A stretch of DNA of 64,000 bases from Promicromonospora umidemergens (lineage in GTDB: Bacteria > Actinomycetota > Actinomycetes > Actinomycetales > Cellulomonadaceae): positions 248,001-312,000 of the forward strand of contig NZ_JAMTCT010000003.1 of assembly GCF_024171995.1 (NCBI RefSeq), read 5' to 3'. Shown in pieces: positions 9,219 through 17,164 of this stretch; the stretch's first letter is position 1; each line of letters opens with the position of its first letter. Under the pieces are notes generated by a model. The model was not told the DNA's origin. It ran no database searches and saw only the letters and a list, made by a program, of their open reading frames with translations. The position numbers and the translations under genes are program-made.

Positions 9219-9265
9219 CGGTTCACCCGTCTGCACGAGACTCCCGGTCCACCCGTCTGCACGAG
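9219..9265. repeat. two-copy direct repeat, 26-bp period
   Basis: A 21-bp unit at 9219-9239 recurs at 9245-9265 with one mismatch. Both copies contain CACCCGTCTGCACGAG. Each copy includes a TTCACCC-like box, so the array doubles a possible operator between the DUF4082 gene and lhgO. Confidence 0.75.
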
Positions 9266-9312
9266 GCGTGCCGGCTCTCTGCCAGGATGCTCGCACCGAC
9301 ACGGAGGTAGTC

Positions 9313-10512
9313 ATGGAAGACCTGGTCGTCATCGGTGCCGGCATCGTCGGACTCGCCACGGCGCGCGAAGTGCTCCGGCGCCGTCCGGGAGCAGCCGTCC
9401 TCGTCCTGGAGAAGGCCGACGACATCGCGAGCGCGCAGACCGGCCACAATTCCGGCGTCATCCATGCCGGGCTCTACTACGCGCCCGGCTCGCTCAAGGC
9501 CAGGCTGTGTCGGGCCGGGCAGCGGGCCACCAAGGAGTTCTGCGACGAGCACGCCATTCCGTACAAGACCATCGGCAAGCTCGTCGTGGCGACCGACGAG
9601 GTCGAGGTCGCCCGGATGGAGCGGCTGGCCGTGCGAGGCGCCGAGAACGGAATCGAGCTCGAGCGCATCGACGGCGGCCGGCTCGCGGAGATGGAACCCA
9701 ACGTCCGCGGGCAGGCTGCACTGCTGTCCCCAGCCACCGGTGTCGTCGACTTCCGCGAGGTCGCCCGGGCGATGGCCCGGGACATCGACGAGCTGGGCGG
9801 ACGGGTGATCACCCGGTCGCAGGCCCGCTCGATCCGTGAGCTCGCGGGCCCCTCGGGCGAAGTGGTCGTCGGCTCCGACACAGGCGAGTACCGCACACGG
9901 AAGCTCGTCGTGTGCGCCGGCCTTCAGGCCGACAGGGTCGCAGCCATGGGCGGGCTCACTGTGGATTTCCAGGTCATCCCGTTCCGCGGGGAGTACTACC
10001 AGCTACCGCACGACCGTTCCGACGTCGTGCAACGGCTCATCTACCCGGTCCCTGACCCCGGCCTGCCCTTCCTCGGCGTCCACCTGAGCCCGACGATCGA
10101 CGGCAGGATCACCGTCGGCCCCAACGCCGTGCTGGGCTTCTCACGCGAGCGTCATCCCCGCGGTTCTGTCACGGCCCGCGACGTGGCGGAGTACCTGACG
10201 TTCCCGGGCATGTGGCGGTTCGCGAAGTCGAACATCCGGACGGGGGTGGACGAGATGCGCAGCTCGCTCTTCCCGCAGGGCTACCTCGAGCTCGTCCGTA
10301 AGTACTGCCCTGGACTCCGCCTCGAGGACCTGCGCCCTTATCCCGCCGGCATCCGTGCGCAGGCCATCATGCGGGACGGCACCTCGGTCGAGGACTTCTT
10401 GCTCCGTTCGACGGAGCGTCAGCTGCACGTGTGCAACGCGCCGTCGCCGGCCGCCACGTCTGCGATCCCCATCGCCGGTCTCATCACTGACAAGTTCGCG
10501 ACCGCTGCCTGA
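9313..10512 (+). CDS. lhgO: L-2-hydroxyglutarate oxidase
   Basis: 399-residue FAD-dependent oxidoreductase of the DAO fold. It oxidises L-2-hydroxyglutarate to 2-oxoglutarate and passes electrons to the quinone pool or oxygen. The N-terminal FAD motif GAGIVGLATA starts at residue 8. The family signature HNSGVIHAGLYYAPGSLKA follows near residue 50, and GRITVGPNAVLGF near residue 260. The ATG at 9313 has GGAGG 6 nt upstream; an in-frame ATG at 9268 would add 15 unconserved residues. It is a metabolic gene with no obvious link to the glycans, although a TCCACCC box and a weak -10 (GATGCT, 31 nt away) precede it. Confidence 0.92.
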   Translation: MEDLVVIGAGIVGLATAREVLRRRPGAAVLVLEKADDIASAQTGHNSGVIHAGLYYAPGSLKARLCRAGQRATKEFCDEHAIPYKTIGKLVVATDEVEVARMERLAVRGAENGIELERIDGGRLAEMEPNVRGQAALLSPATGVVDFREVARAMARDIDELGGRVITRSQARSIRELAGPSGEVVVGSDTGEYRTRKLVVCAGLQADRVAAMGGLTVDFQVIPFRGEYYQLPHDRSDVVQRLIYPVPDPGLPFLGVHLSPTIDGRITVGPNAVLGFSRERHPRGSVTARDVAEYLTFPGMWRFAKSNIRTGVDEMRSSLFPQGYLELVRKYCPGLRLEDLRPYPAGIRAQAIMRDGTSVEDFLLRSTERQLHVCNAPSPAATSAIPIAGLITDKFATAA

Positions 10513-10693
10513 GCAGCTCTCGGAACTACGGCACGAAATGGCTGCGGTGGTCGCCCACGCTGAACGAGGTCAAGGGCGGATGAAATATCGAGGGCGCTTT
10601 TTCGGCCGGCACGAGCAGGGCGGAAAGAAATGCAATCCCGGAGGCGGATGAGATTCGGGGTGATCTTTTCCGGAAAACCCACCGAAGACCTGC

Positions 10694-10753
10694 GGGTGAA
10701 TACCCCTGTTCACCCTCTCCACGGGTTTCTGCAATGTGTCCTGGACGTAAGAC
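10694..10753 (+). promoter_or_regulatory. palindromic cluster box and -10 of the first glycosyltransferase
   Basis: GGGTGAA (10694-10700) and TTCACCC (10709-10715) form a perfect inverted pair around 8 nt. TAAGAC (10748-10753) lies 32 nt further on, and the ATG at 10761 is 7 nt after it, which fits a leaderless transcript. Confidence 0.7.
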
Positions 10754-10760
10754 TTCCCTC

Positions 10761-11984
10761 ATGCATTCCGCCGCTCCACACGTTCTGGTGATCATCCAGA
10801 ACCTGCCGTTCCGGCTCGATCGCAGAGTACGGTCCGAGTGCCGCGCCCTGACGGACGCCGGCTACCGGGTGAGCGTCATCTGCCCGCAGGAGAACCCGGG
10901 CGAACCCGCCCGGTTCAAGATCGACGAGACCACCGTGCACCCCTATGCGCCACCGCCGGACTCGCACGGGCTCGCTGGCTACGTGCGCGAGTTCGTCGTC
11001 TCCTGGTGGCGCACCGCTCGCGCATCGGTGCGCGTGCACCGGGACGCCCCGTTCCAGGTCATCCAGGCGTGCAACCCGCCGGACACCTACTGGCTGCTCG
11101 CGCTGCTCTGGCGCCTGCGGCGCGGGGTGCGGTTCGTCTACGACCAGCACGACCTCTGCCCAGAGGTGTACGTCGCGAAGTTCGGCCGCCGGGGCCCGCT
11201 GCACCGCGCCCTGCTGCTGCTGGAGCGCGCCACGTATCGCAGCGCGGACCATGTCATCTCGACCAACGGCTCCTACCAGGCGATCGCGCAGGGTCGTGGC
11301 CGGGTCGACCCGCTGCGCAGCTCCGTCGTGATGAGCACCCCCGACGCCGACCTGATGCGGCGCGGCGAGCTCGAGCCGGGAGCGCGCGACCAGGCAAAGC
11401 ACCTCGTGGCCTATGTCGGCATCATGGGTTCGCAGGACGGCGTCGACCGGCTGCTGGCCGCCGTCGACCACGTGGTGCACCAGCGCGGGCGCACCGACGT
11501 GCGGTTCGCGCTCCTCGGGTTCGGGGACGCCCTGGCGGACCTGCGCGCCGACTGCACACGGCGCGGCCTGGACCCCTGGGTGCACTTCACCGGACGGGTG
11601 GACCACGCAGCGATCGGGCGCTGGCTGTCGAGCGCCGACCTCGGGGTCACGCCCGACCCGCCCAGCGAGTTCAACGACCGCTCCACCATGAACAAGACCC
11701 TCGAGTACATGGCGCACGAGCTGCCGGTCGTGGCGTCGGACCTGACCGAGACCCGCAACAGCGCGGGCGCGGCGGCGGCCTACGTCGCCGGCACCGACCC
11801 TGCGGCCCTCGGCGACACGATCCTCGAGATCCTCGACGACCCGGGGCGCGCCCGTGCCATGGGCGCGGTCGGCCGCGCTCGGATCGAGGGCGAGCTGTCC
11901 TGGCGCCGGCAGGCCGCCACCTACGTGGGGGTCTTCGACGGCATCACCGGGCGCACCGGAACACCTGCCGAGGCCCACGCGTAA
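10761..11984 (+). CDS. glycosyltransferase, GT4 family (GT-B fold)
   Basis: 407 residues. The N-terminal signature VLVIIQNLPFRLDRRVRSEC is typical of GT4 enzymes in exopolysaccharide loci. The C-terminal nucleotide-sugar domain has KTLEYMAHELPVVASD, the family E-x7-E region, near residues 313-328. Donor and acceptor are unknown. The ATG 10761 is chosen because a -10 (TAAGAC) sits 7 nt upstream; an in-frame ATG at 10734 would add nine unconserved residues. It is the first gene of the cluster and has its own palindromic promoter box. Confidence 0.87.
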   Translation: MHSAAPHVLVIIQNLPFRLDRRVRSECRALTDAGYRVSVICPQENPGEPARFKIDETTVHPYAPPPDSHGLAGYVREFVVSWWRTARASVRVHRDAPFQVIQACNPPDTYWLLALLWRLRRGVRFVYDQHDLCPEVYVAKFGRRGPLHRALLLLERATYRSADHVISTNGSYQAIAQGRGRVDPLRSSVVMSTPDADLMRRGELEPGARDQAKHLVAYVGIMGSQDGVDRLLAAVDHVVHQRGRTDVRFALLGFGDALADLRADCTRRGLDPWVHFTGRVDHAAIGRWLSSADLGVTPDPPSEFNDRSTMNKTLEYMAHELPVVASDLTETRNSAGAAAAYVAGTDPAALGDTILEILDDPGRARAMGAVGRARIEGELSWRRQAATYVGVFDGITGRTGTPAEAHA

Positions 11985-12018
11985 AACCCGACGGCCGCAT
12001 TTCGTCCTGCATTTGTCT

Positions 12019-12117
12019 TTCACCCCGGGTGAAAGGGGCCCACGGGTGAATAAACAGCGTCCGCAGGGTGATTTCGAATCACACCGGCCGGTACATCACG
12101 GGGCCGGCACGTACATT
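12019..12117 (+). promoter_or_regulatory. compound cluster boxes and -10 of the amino-sugar operon
   Basis: TTCACCC and GGGTGAA abut as a palindrome (12019-12033). GGGTGAA recurs at 12044-12050 and GGGTGAT at 12066-12072, 22 nt (two 11-nt units) further on. TACATT (12112-12117) lies 39 nt after the last box and resembles the TACGTT -10 before the second priming transferase (54599). A second, unboxed candidate promoter, TTGACT (12134-12139) with TGATAA 18 nt later, is closer to the gene. Confidence 0.6.
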
Positions 12118-12177
12118 GATCGGAGCCAGGAACTTGACTGCCCAGGCCGATCCGAGCTGATAACGGAAGAAGGCAGC

Positions 12178-13239
12178 ATGGACGAAAAGATCTTGCGGGC
12201 GGCCGTCGTGGGCGCCGGCTACTGGGGACCCAACCTCGCACGCAACTTCGCGGCGTCGGACCACTGGGAGCTGGCGGCGGTGTGTGACCTCGACGCGGAC
12301 CGCGCCGCCCGGGTCGCCGGCGCGCACGGCGGAGCCGACGTCGAGACGTCGCTCGCCGCGCTGCTCGCCCGGGACGACATCTCCGCTGTGGCCATCGCCA
12401 CCCCTGCCGGAACGCATCACTCGATAGCCATGGCCGCGCTGCGGGCGGGCAAGCACGTGGTCGTCGAGAAGCCGATCGCCGACAGCGCCTCCGCAGCGGA
12501 CGAGATGGTCGCTGAAGCCCACGCACGGGGCCTGGTCCTCATGACGGACCACACGTTCTGCTACACGCCGGCGGTGCGCAAGATCCGCGATCTCATCGCG
12601 GTCGGAGAGCTGGGCGACATCCTGTACATCGACTCGGTGCGGATCAACCTGGGCCTGGTCCAGCCCGACGTCGACGTGTTCTGGGACCTGGCCCCGCACG
12701 ACCTGTCGATCGTCGACTTCGTGCTGCCCGGCGGGCTGCGGCCCGTGTCGGTGGCCGCGCACGGCGGAGACCCGCTCGGCACCGGCAGAGCCTGCGTCGG
12801 ATATCTCTTCCTGCCGCTGGCCAGCGGCGCCGTGGTCAACGTGCACGTCAACTGGCTCAGCCCCACCAAGATCCGGCGGATCACGATCGGTGGGTCCAGG
12901 CGGACCCTCGTCTGGGACGACCTCAACCCGCAGCAGCGGCTCAGCGTCTACGACCGGGGCGTCAACTACGAGCAGATCGCCGCCGACGGCGAGGAGCGCC
13001 GGGCGGCCACTGTCTCGTACCGCCTGGGCGACACCTGGTCGCCTGCGCTGCCCGAGCAGGAGGCGCTCGGCCTGATGGTCGCCGAGCTGGCCGACGCGAT
13101 CACGCAGGCGCGGGCGCCGCTCACCGACGGCCGCGCCGGGCGCCGGGTCCTCGGCGTTCTCGAGGCAGCGTCGGCGAGCCTCGCCTCCGGCACCGCCTTC
13201 ATCCCCGATCCCCACCGAGAACTGGAGCTCTCCGCATGA
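12178..13239 (+). CDS. Gfo/Idh/MocA family sugar dehydrogenase
   Basis: 353 residues. NAD(P)-binding Rossmann motif VVGAGYWGPNLARNF near residue 10, and the family motif VEKPIADSASAADEM near residue 98. Together with the DegT and hexapeptide acyltransferase genes here it resembles the WlbA/WbpB step, which oxidises C3 of a UDP-N-acetyl hexosamine uronate so that an amino group can be added. That role is inferred from context. The ATG has GAAGAAGG upstream. Its stop overlaps the next start (ATGA). It opens a tightly coupled eight-gene operon ending at 21046. Confidence 0.88.
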   Translation: MDEKILRAAVVGAGYWGPNLARNFAASDHWELAAVCDLDADRAARVAGAHGGADVETSLAALLARDDISAVAIATPAGTHHSIAMAALRAGKHVVVEKPIADSASAADEMVAEAHARGLVLMTDHTFCYTPAVRKIRDLIAVGELGDILYIDSVRINLGLVQPDVDVFWDLAPHDLSIVDFVLPGGLRPVSVAAHGGDPLGTGRACVGYLFLPLASGAVVNVHVNWLSPTKIRRITIGGSRRTLVWDDLNPQQRLSVYDRGVNYEQIAADGEERRAATVSYRLGDTWSPALPEQEALGLMVAELADAITQARAPLTDGRAGRRVLGVLEAASASLASGTAFIPDPHRELELSA

Positions 13240-14267
13240 GCACACTGCAGGGCGCCGATGTCCTCGTCACGGGAGGCGCCGGGACCATCGGGTCGACGCT
13301 CGTCGACCAGCTCCTCGACGCGGGCGCCGCTCACGTCGACGTACTGGACAACCTGGTTCGCGGCCGGCGCGCCAACCTCGACGACGCGCTCGCCGACGGG
13401 CGGGTCACCCTCGTCGAGGGCGACATCCGCGACCGGGACCTGGTGCACGACCTCACCCGCGGCAAGGATCTGGTGTTCCACCAGGCCGCGATCCGCATCA
13501 CCCAGTGCGCTGAGGAGCCCCGCCTGGCCCTCGAGGTGCTCGTCGACGGCACGTTCAACGTGGTCGAGGCCGCGGCAGAGCATCACGTGAGCAAGCTCGT
13601 GGTGGCGTCGAGCGCGTCGGTGTACGGCCTCGCCGAGGAGTTCCCCACCGCTGAGCGGCACCACCATCACGACAACGACACGATCTACGGCGCTGCCAAG
13701 ACGTTCAACGAGGGCCTGGCCAGGTCGTTCCGTGCGATGAGCGGCCTCGACTACGTGACGCTGCGCTACTTCAACGTGTACGGCCCGCGCATGGACGTGC
13801 ACGGCCTGTACACCGAGGTGCTGGTGCGCTGGATGGAGCGGATAGCCGACGGGCGTCCGCCCCTGATCTTCGGGGACGGCCAGCAGACCATGGACTTCGT
13901 CTGTACGCCGGACATCGCCCGGGCGAATGTGCTCGCCGCGGCCAGCGACGTCGCCGAGGGCGTGTACAACATCGCCAGCGGCACGGAGACGAGCCTGCTG
14001 GAGCTGGCCCAGGCCCTGCTGCGGGTCATGGGGTCCGACCTACCCGTGGAGCACGGCCCGGAGCGGGCCGTCAACGGCGTGGTGCGGCGCCTGGCGGACA
14101 CGACGGCGGCACGCGACGACCTGGGCTTCGAGGCGACGATCGGGCTGGAAGAGGGCCTGCGGCTGCTCGTCGACTGGTGGCGTCCGCTGCGCGAGGAGAT
14201 CGCCGCTGGACGGTCCCTGCCCGAAGCGCCGGACCTGGCCGCCGCTGCGGTCAAGGGTGCGTCATGA
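13236..14267 (+). CDS. NAD-dependent sugar epimerase/dehydratase (extended SDR)
   Basis: 343 residues. Cofactor motif TGGAGTIG near residue 12, the catalytic YGAAK near residue 151, and ASSASVYG before it, as in GalE/WbpP-like nucleotide-sugar epimerases. The substrate is unknown; a UDP-hexosamine or uronate is likely from the neighbouring genes. A HHHH run (residues 143-146) replaces the usual short loop before the YxxxK helix. It overlaps the genes on both sides by 4 nt, so translation is coupled. Confidence 0.88.
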   Translation: MSTLQGADVLVTGGAGTIGSTLVDQLLDAGAAHVDVLDNLVRGRRANLDDALADGRVTLVEGDIRDRDLVHDLTRGKDLVFHQAAIRITQCAEEPRLALEVLVDGTFNVVEAAAEHHVSKLVVASSASVYGLAEEFPTAERHHHHDNDTIYGAAKTFNEGLARSFRAMSGLDYVTLRYFNVYGPRMDVHGLYTEVLVRWMERIADGRPPLIFGDGQQTMDFVCTPDIARANVLAAASDVAEGVYNIASGTETSLLELAQALLRVMGSDLPVEHGPERAVNGVVRRLADTTAARDDLGFEATIGLEEGLRLLVDWWRPLREEIAAGRSLPEAPDLAAAAVKGAS

Positions 14268-15406
14268 CCGCCGTCACGCCCTCGCGCATCAACGTCATGC
14301 AGCCATGGCTCGGGGCCGAGGAGGTCGCGGCGGTCACCGAGGTGATCGAGTCGGGCTGGGTGGCACAGGGGCCGCGCGTCGCCGCGTTCGAGGCCGCGTT
14401 CGCGAGCGCGATGCAGGCCCGCGCCGCGGTCGCGACGTCGAGCTGCACGACCGCGCTGCACCTCGCCCTGGTCGTCGCGGGCATCCGCCCGGGGGACGAC
14501 ATCGTCGTGCCGTCCTTCTCGTTCGTCGCCACGGCCAACGCGCCCACGTACGTGGGCGCACGGCCGGTGTTCGCGGACGTTGACGCTGTCACCGGCAACG
14601 TCACCGCCGAGACGGTCGCCGCGGCGCTCACACCCGCCACCCGCGCAGTGATCGCGGTGGACCAGGGCGGCGTGCCGGTGGACCTTGCAGCGATCCGGGG
14701 GCTGTGCGACCCGCTCGGCATCGTGGTGATCGAGGACGCTGCGTGCGGAGCGGGTTCGACCTACCTCGACCGTCCGGTCGGGGCGGGCGCCGAGATCGCC
14801 GCCTGGTCCTTCCATCCCCGCAAGCTCCTCACCACCGGCGAGGGCGGGATGCTCACCACCAGCCGCCCGGAATGGGCCACCCGCGCACGCCGCCTGCGGG
14901 AGCACGCGATGAGCGTCTCGGCCGCGGACCGGCACAGCTCCCTCGTGTCACCGCCGGAGGAGTACGGAGAGGTCGGCTTCAACTTCCGCATGACGGACCT
15001 GCAGGCCGCCGTCGGCCTGGTGCAGCTCGGCCGCCTCGACGAGATCGTGGCCCGACGGCGGCAGCTCGCCGACCAGTACCGCGACAAGCTTTCCGGTGTG
15101 CCCGGCCTGCGGCTCGTCGAGGACCCCTCCTGGGGCACGAGCAACATGCAGTCGCTGTGGCTGGAGATCCTGCCCGCCTACGGGACGGACCGGGAAGGCC
15201 TGCTCCTGGCGCTCGCCTCGGCGGGGGTCTCCGCGCGGCGCGGCATCATGGCGGCGCACCTGCACCCGGCGCACGCCGACCGGGACCACGCACCGCTTCC
15301 GGTGACCGAGCGGCTCACGGGCGGCACACTGGTCCTGCCCCTGTTCCACCAGATGACGGACGCCGAGCTGGACCGCGTGGTCGACGTCGTGCGCCGGGCC
15401 GGGTGA
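14264..15406 (+). CDS. DegT/DnrJ/EryC1/StrS sugar aminotransferase (first copy)
   Basis: 380 residues. A PLP-dependent enzyme that puts an amino group on a keto sugar nucleotide. The PLP lysine is in SFHPRKLLTTGEGG near residue 188, and the phosphate-binding and aspartate motif is VVIEDAACGAGS. It is only about as similar to the second copy (18669) as members of different subgroups, so the two probably aminate different sugars or positions. It overlaps the preceding SDR gene by 4 nt and is followed after 7 nt by the acetyltransferase, as in pathways that aminate and then acylate one sugar. Confidence 0.88.
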   Translation: MTAVTPSRINVMQPWLGAEEVAAVTEVIESGWVAQGPRVAAFEAAFASAMQARAAVATSSCTTALHLALVVAGIRPGDDIVVPSFSFVATANAPTYVGARPVFADVDAVTGNVTAETVAAALTPATRAVIAVDQGGVPVDLAAIRGLCDPLGIVVIEDAACGAGSTYLDRPVGAGAEIAAWSFHPRKLLTTGEGGMLTTSRPEWATRARRLREHAMSVSAADRHSSLVSPPEEYGEVGFNFRMTDLQAAVGLVQLGRLDEIVARRRQLADQYRDKLSGVPGLRLVEDPSWGTSNMQSLWLEILPAYGTDREGLLLALASAGVSARRGIMAAHLHPAHADRDHAPLPVTERLTGGTLVLPLFHQMTDAELDRVVDVVRRAG

Positions 15407-15413
15407 TCGCGCG

Positions 15414-16127
15414 ATGACGACCGACGGCCGGCCGGTCCTGCTGGTGGGGGCGAGCGGCCTCGCCCGCGAGGTGCTGCCCCTGCTGGCGGAGGAGGGCCGC
15501 ACGGTGCTGGGCGTGCTCGACGACCGGTACGCCGACCTGCCGCCGGTCCTCCCGCCGCCGTACGACCACGTGCCGGTCCTCGGCCCTGTGTCGTCCGCAC
15601 CCGACCACCCCGACGCCGCCCTCCTGCTGTGCGTGGGCCCGAGCCCGGTGCGCGCCGCGCTGCGGGACCGGCTCGGGCCGAGCGCGGGGTTCGCCACCGT
15701 CGTCGACCGGTCGGTCCGCAACCCTGCTGCCTGCGGGATCGGCGCCGGCTCGATCCTGATGGCACACGTGGTGATCACCGCGGACGCCGTGCTCGGCGAG
15801 CACGTGGTCGCCATGCCCGGCGTCACGGTCACGCACGACTGCGTGGTCGGCGACGTCGCCACGCTCGCCGCGGGCGTCGCCCTCGGCGGCGGCGTGGTCG
15901 TCGGGCCGGGGGCCTACCTCGGGATGAACGCCTCGGTCCACCCCGGCGTCCGCGTCGGTGCGGGGGCGACGGTCGGCATGGGCGCGGTCGTCCTTCACGA
16001 CGTGCCCGACGGCGAGACCTGGGCGGGCGTCCCCGCCCGCCGGCTGGTGCCACGCCCCGCGCGCGTCGCCGACCCCCGCCGCACCACCGACACCCAGCCG
16101 TTCCGGACCGCCCAGGAGGCGCGATGA
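15414..16127 (+). CDS. NeuD/PglD-like sugar O- or N-acyltransferase
   Basis: 237 residues. An N-terminal Rossmann-like substrate domain (VLLVGASGLAREVLPLL) is followed by about five left-handed beta-helix hexapeptide turns (IGAGSILMAHVVITADAVLGEHVVAM). The GVTVTHDCVVGD segment provides the usual catalytic histidine. PglD acetylates a UDP-4-amino sugar. Here the amine made by the adjacent DegT enzyme is the likely acceptor and acetyl-CoA the likely donor, by inference. A disordered Arg/Thr-rich tail follows residue 215. Confidence 0.85.
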   Translation: MTTDGRPVLLVGASGLAREVLPLLAEEGRTVLGVLDDRYADLPPVLPPPYDHVPVLGPVSSAPDHPDAALLLCVGPSPVRAALRDRLGPSAGFATVVDRSVRNPAACGIGAGSILMAHVVITADAVLGEHVVAMPGVTVTHDCVVGDVATLAAGVALGGGVVVGPGAYLGMNASVHPGVRVGAGATVGMGAVVLHDVPDGETWAGVPARRLVPRPARVADPRRTTDTQPFRTAQEAR

Positions 16128-17164
16128 GGTTCCACCGCCCCGCGGCCCCGGCCGAACGCGCCACGGTCTCGGTCGTGATCCCCTGCTACCGGTACGGCAA
16201 CTACCTGCCCACCGCCGTCGCCTCGGTGCTGGAGCAGGAGGACGTGGACGTCGACGTCCTGGTGATCGACGACGCCTCGGACGACGACAGCGCGCAGGTC
16301 GCCCGCAACCTGGCCGACCAGGACGCGCGGGTCCGCGTCGTGGTGCACACCGCCAACGCGGGGCACATCGCCACGTACAACGAGGGCCTGAACCAGGTCA
16401 AGGGCGACTACGTCGTGCTGCTCTCCGCCGACGACGCGCTCGTGCCCGGCTCGCTCGCCCGCGCCGTCGCCCTCATGCAGCGTCACCCGAGGGTCGGCCT
16501 GGTCTACGGTCACTGCGCCTACTTCACCGACGAGCCTCCCCGCGCCGACCGCGCGGCCCGGAGCTGGACCACCTGGCCGGGGCGCCAGTGGCTGACCTGG
16601 ATGTGCTCCCGCTCCACCAACCCGGTGTACACCCCCGGGGTGGTGATGCGCCGCACGGCCTGGGACGACGTCGGCCGGTACGACGCGCGGGTGCCCCACG
16701 CCGGCGACATGCTCCTCTGGTACCAGACCGCGGCACGCTGGGACGTCGGACGCGTGAACAACGAGGCCCAGGCGCTCTACCGGGTGCACGGCACCAACAT
16801 GCACCTGACCCAGTACGCCGGGATGCTCCGCGACATGCAGGAGCAGCGCGCGCTCCTGGGGATCCTGTTCGAGGAGACGCCGCCCGCGCACCTGCCTCCG
16901 GCGCGGGTCCGCGAGTCGGCGCTGCGGTCCATCGTCCGCCGCGCGAACCGGCTGGCGATCGCCGGGTCGCGCGACCCGTCGGGCGACGGCTCCGCCGAGG
17001 CGTTCCGGCGGTTCTCCGCCGAGACCACCGCCTTCCTCGGCGGACAGGGCGTCAGCCCGGTGCTGGTCGCCTGGGATGCCTGGCTGGAGAGCCGGTGGGG
17101 CGGGCTGCCGCGCCGTGCCTCCCGGCACCTGTGGTGGCGGCTGTGGCGCAGGTACGGCGTATGA
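16124..17164 (+). CDS. glycosyltransferase family 2 (GT-A fold)
   Basis: 346 residues. N-terminal VVIPCYRYGNYLPTAV, nucleotide-binding VIDDASDDDS, and the metal-binding acidic motif LLSADDAL near residue 105. The C-terminal third is helical and variable. It should transfer a sugar from a nucleotide donor to the lipid-linked intermediate at the inner membrane face. Donor and acceptor are unknown. It overlaps both neighbours by 4 nt in the amino-sugar operon. Confidence 0.88.
   Translation: MRFHRPAAPAERATVSVVIPCYRYGNYLPTAVASVLEQEDVDVDVLVIDDASDDDSAQVARNLADQDARVRVVVHTANAGHIATYNEGLNQVKGDYVVLLSADDALVPGSLARAVALMQRHPRVGLVYGHCAYFTDEPPRADRAARSWTTWPGRQWLTWMCSRSTNPVYTPGVVMRRTAWDDVGRYDARVPHAGDMLLWYQTAARWDVGRVNNEAQALYRVHGTNMHLTQYAGMLRDMQEQRALLGILFEETPPAHLPPARVRESALRSIVRRANRLAIAGSRDPSGDGSAEAFRRFSAETTAFLGGQGVSPVLVAWDAWLESRWGGLPRRASRHLWWRLWRRYGV

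Noticed and set aside
6228-9839. A 1203-codon plus-strand open frame opposite the DUF4082 gene, running into lhgO
   Set aside because: It crosses two real genes and their promoter region, and shows no domain pattern.
15401-15407. GGGTGAT matching the cluster box
   Set aside because: It is the end of an aminotransferase gene inside a tightly packed operon, with no -10 at the expected distance.
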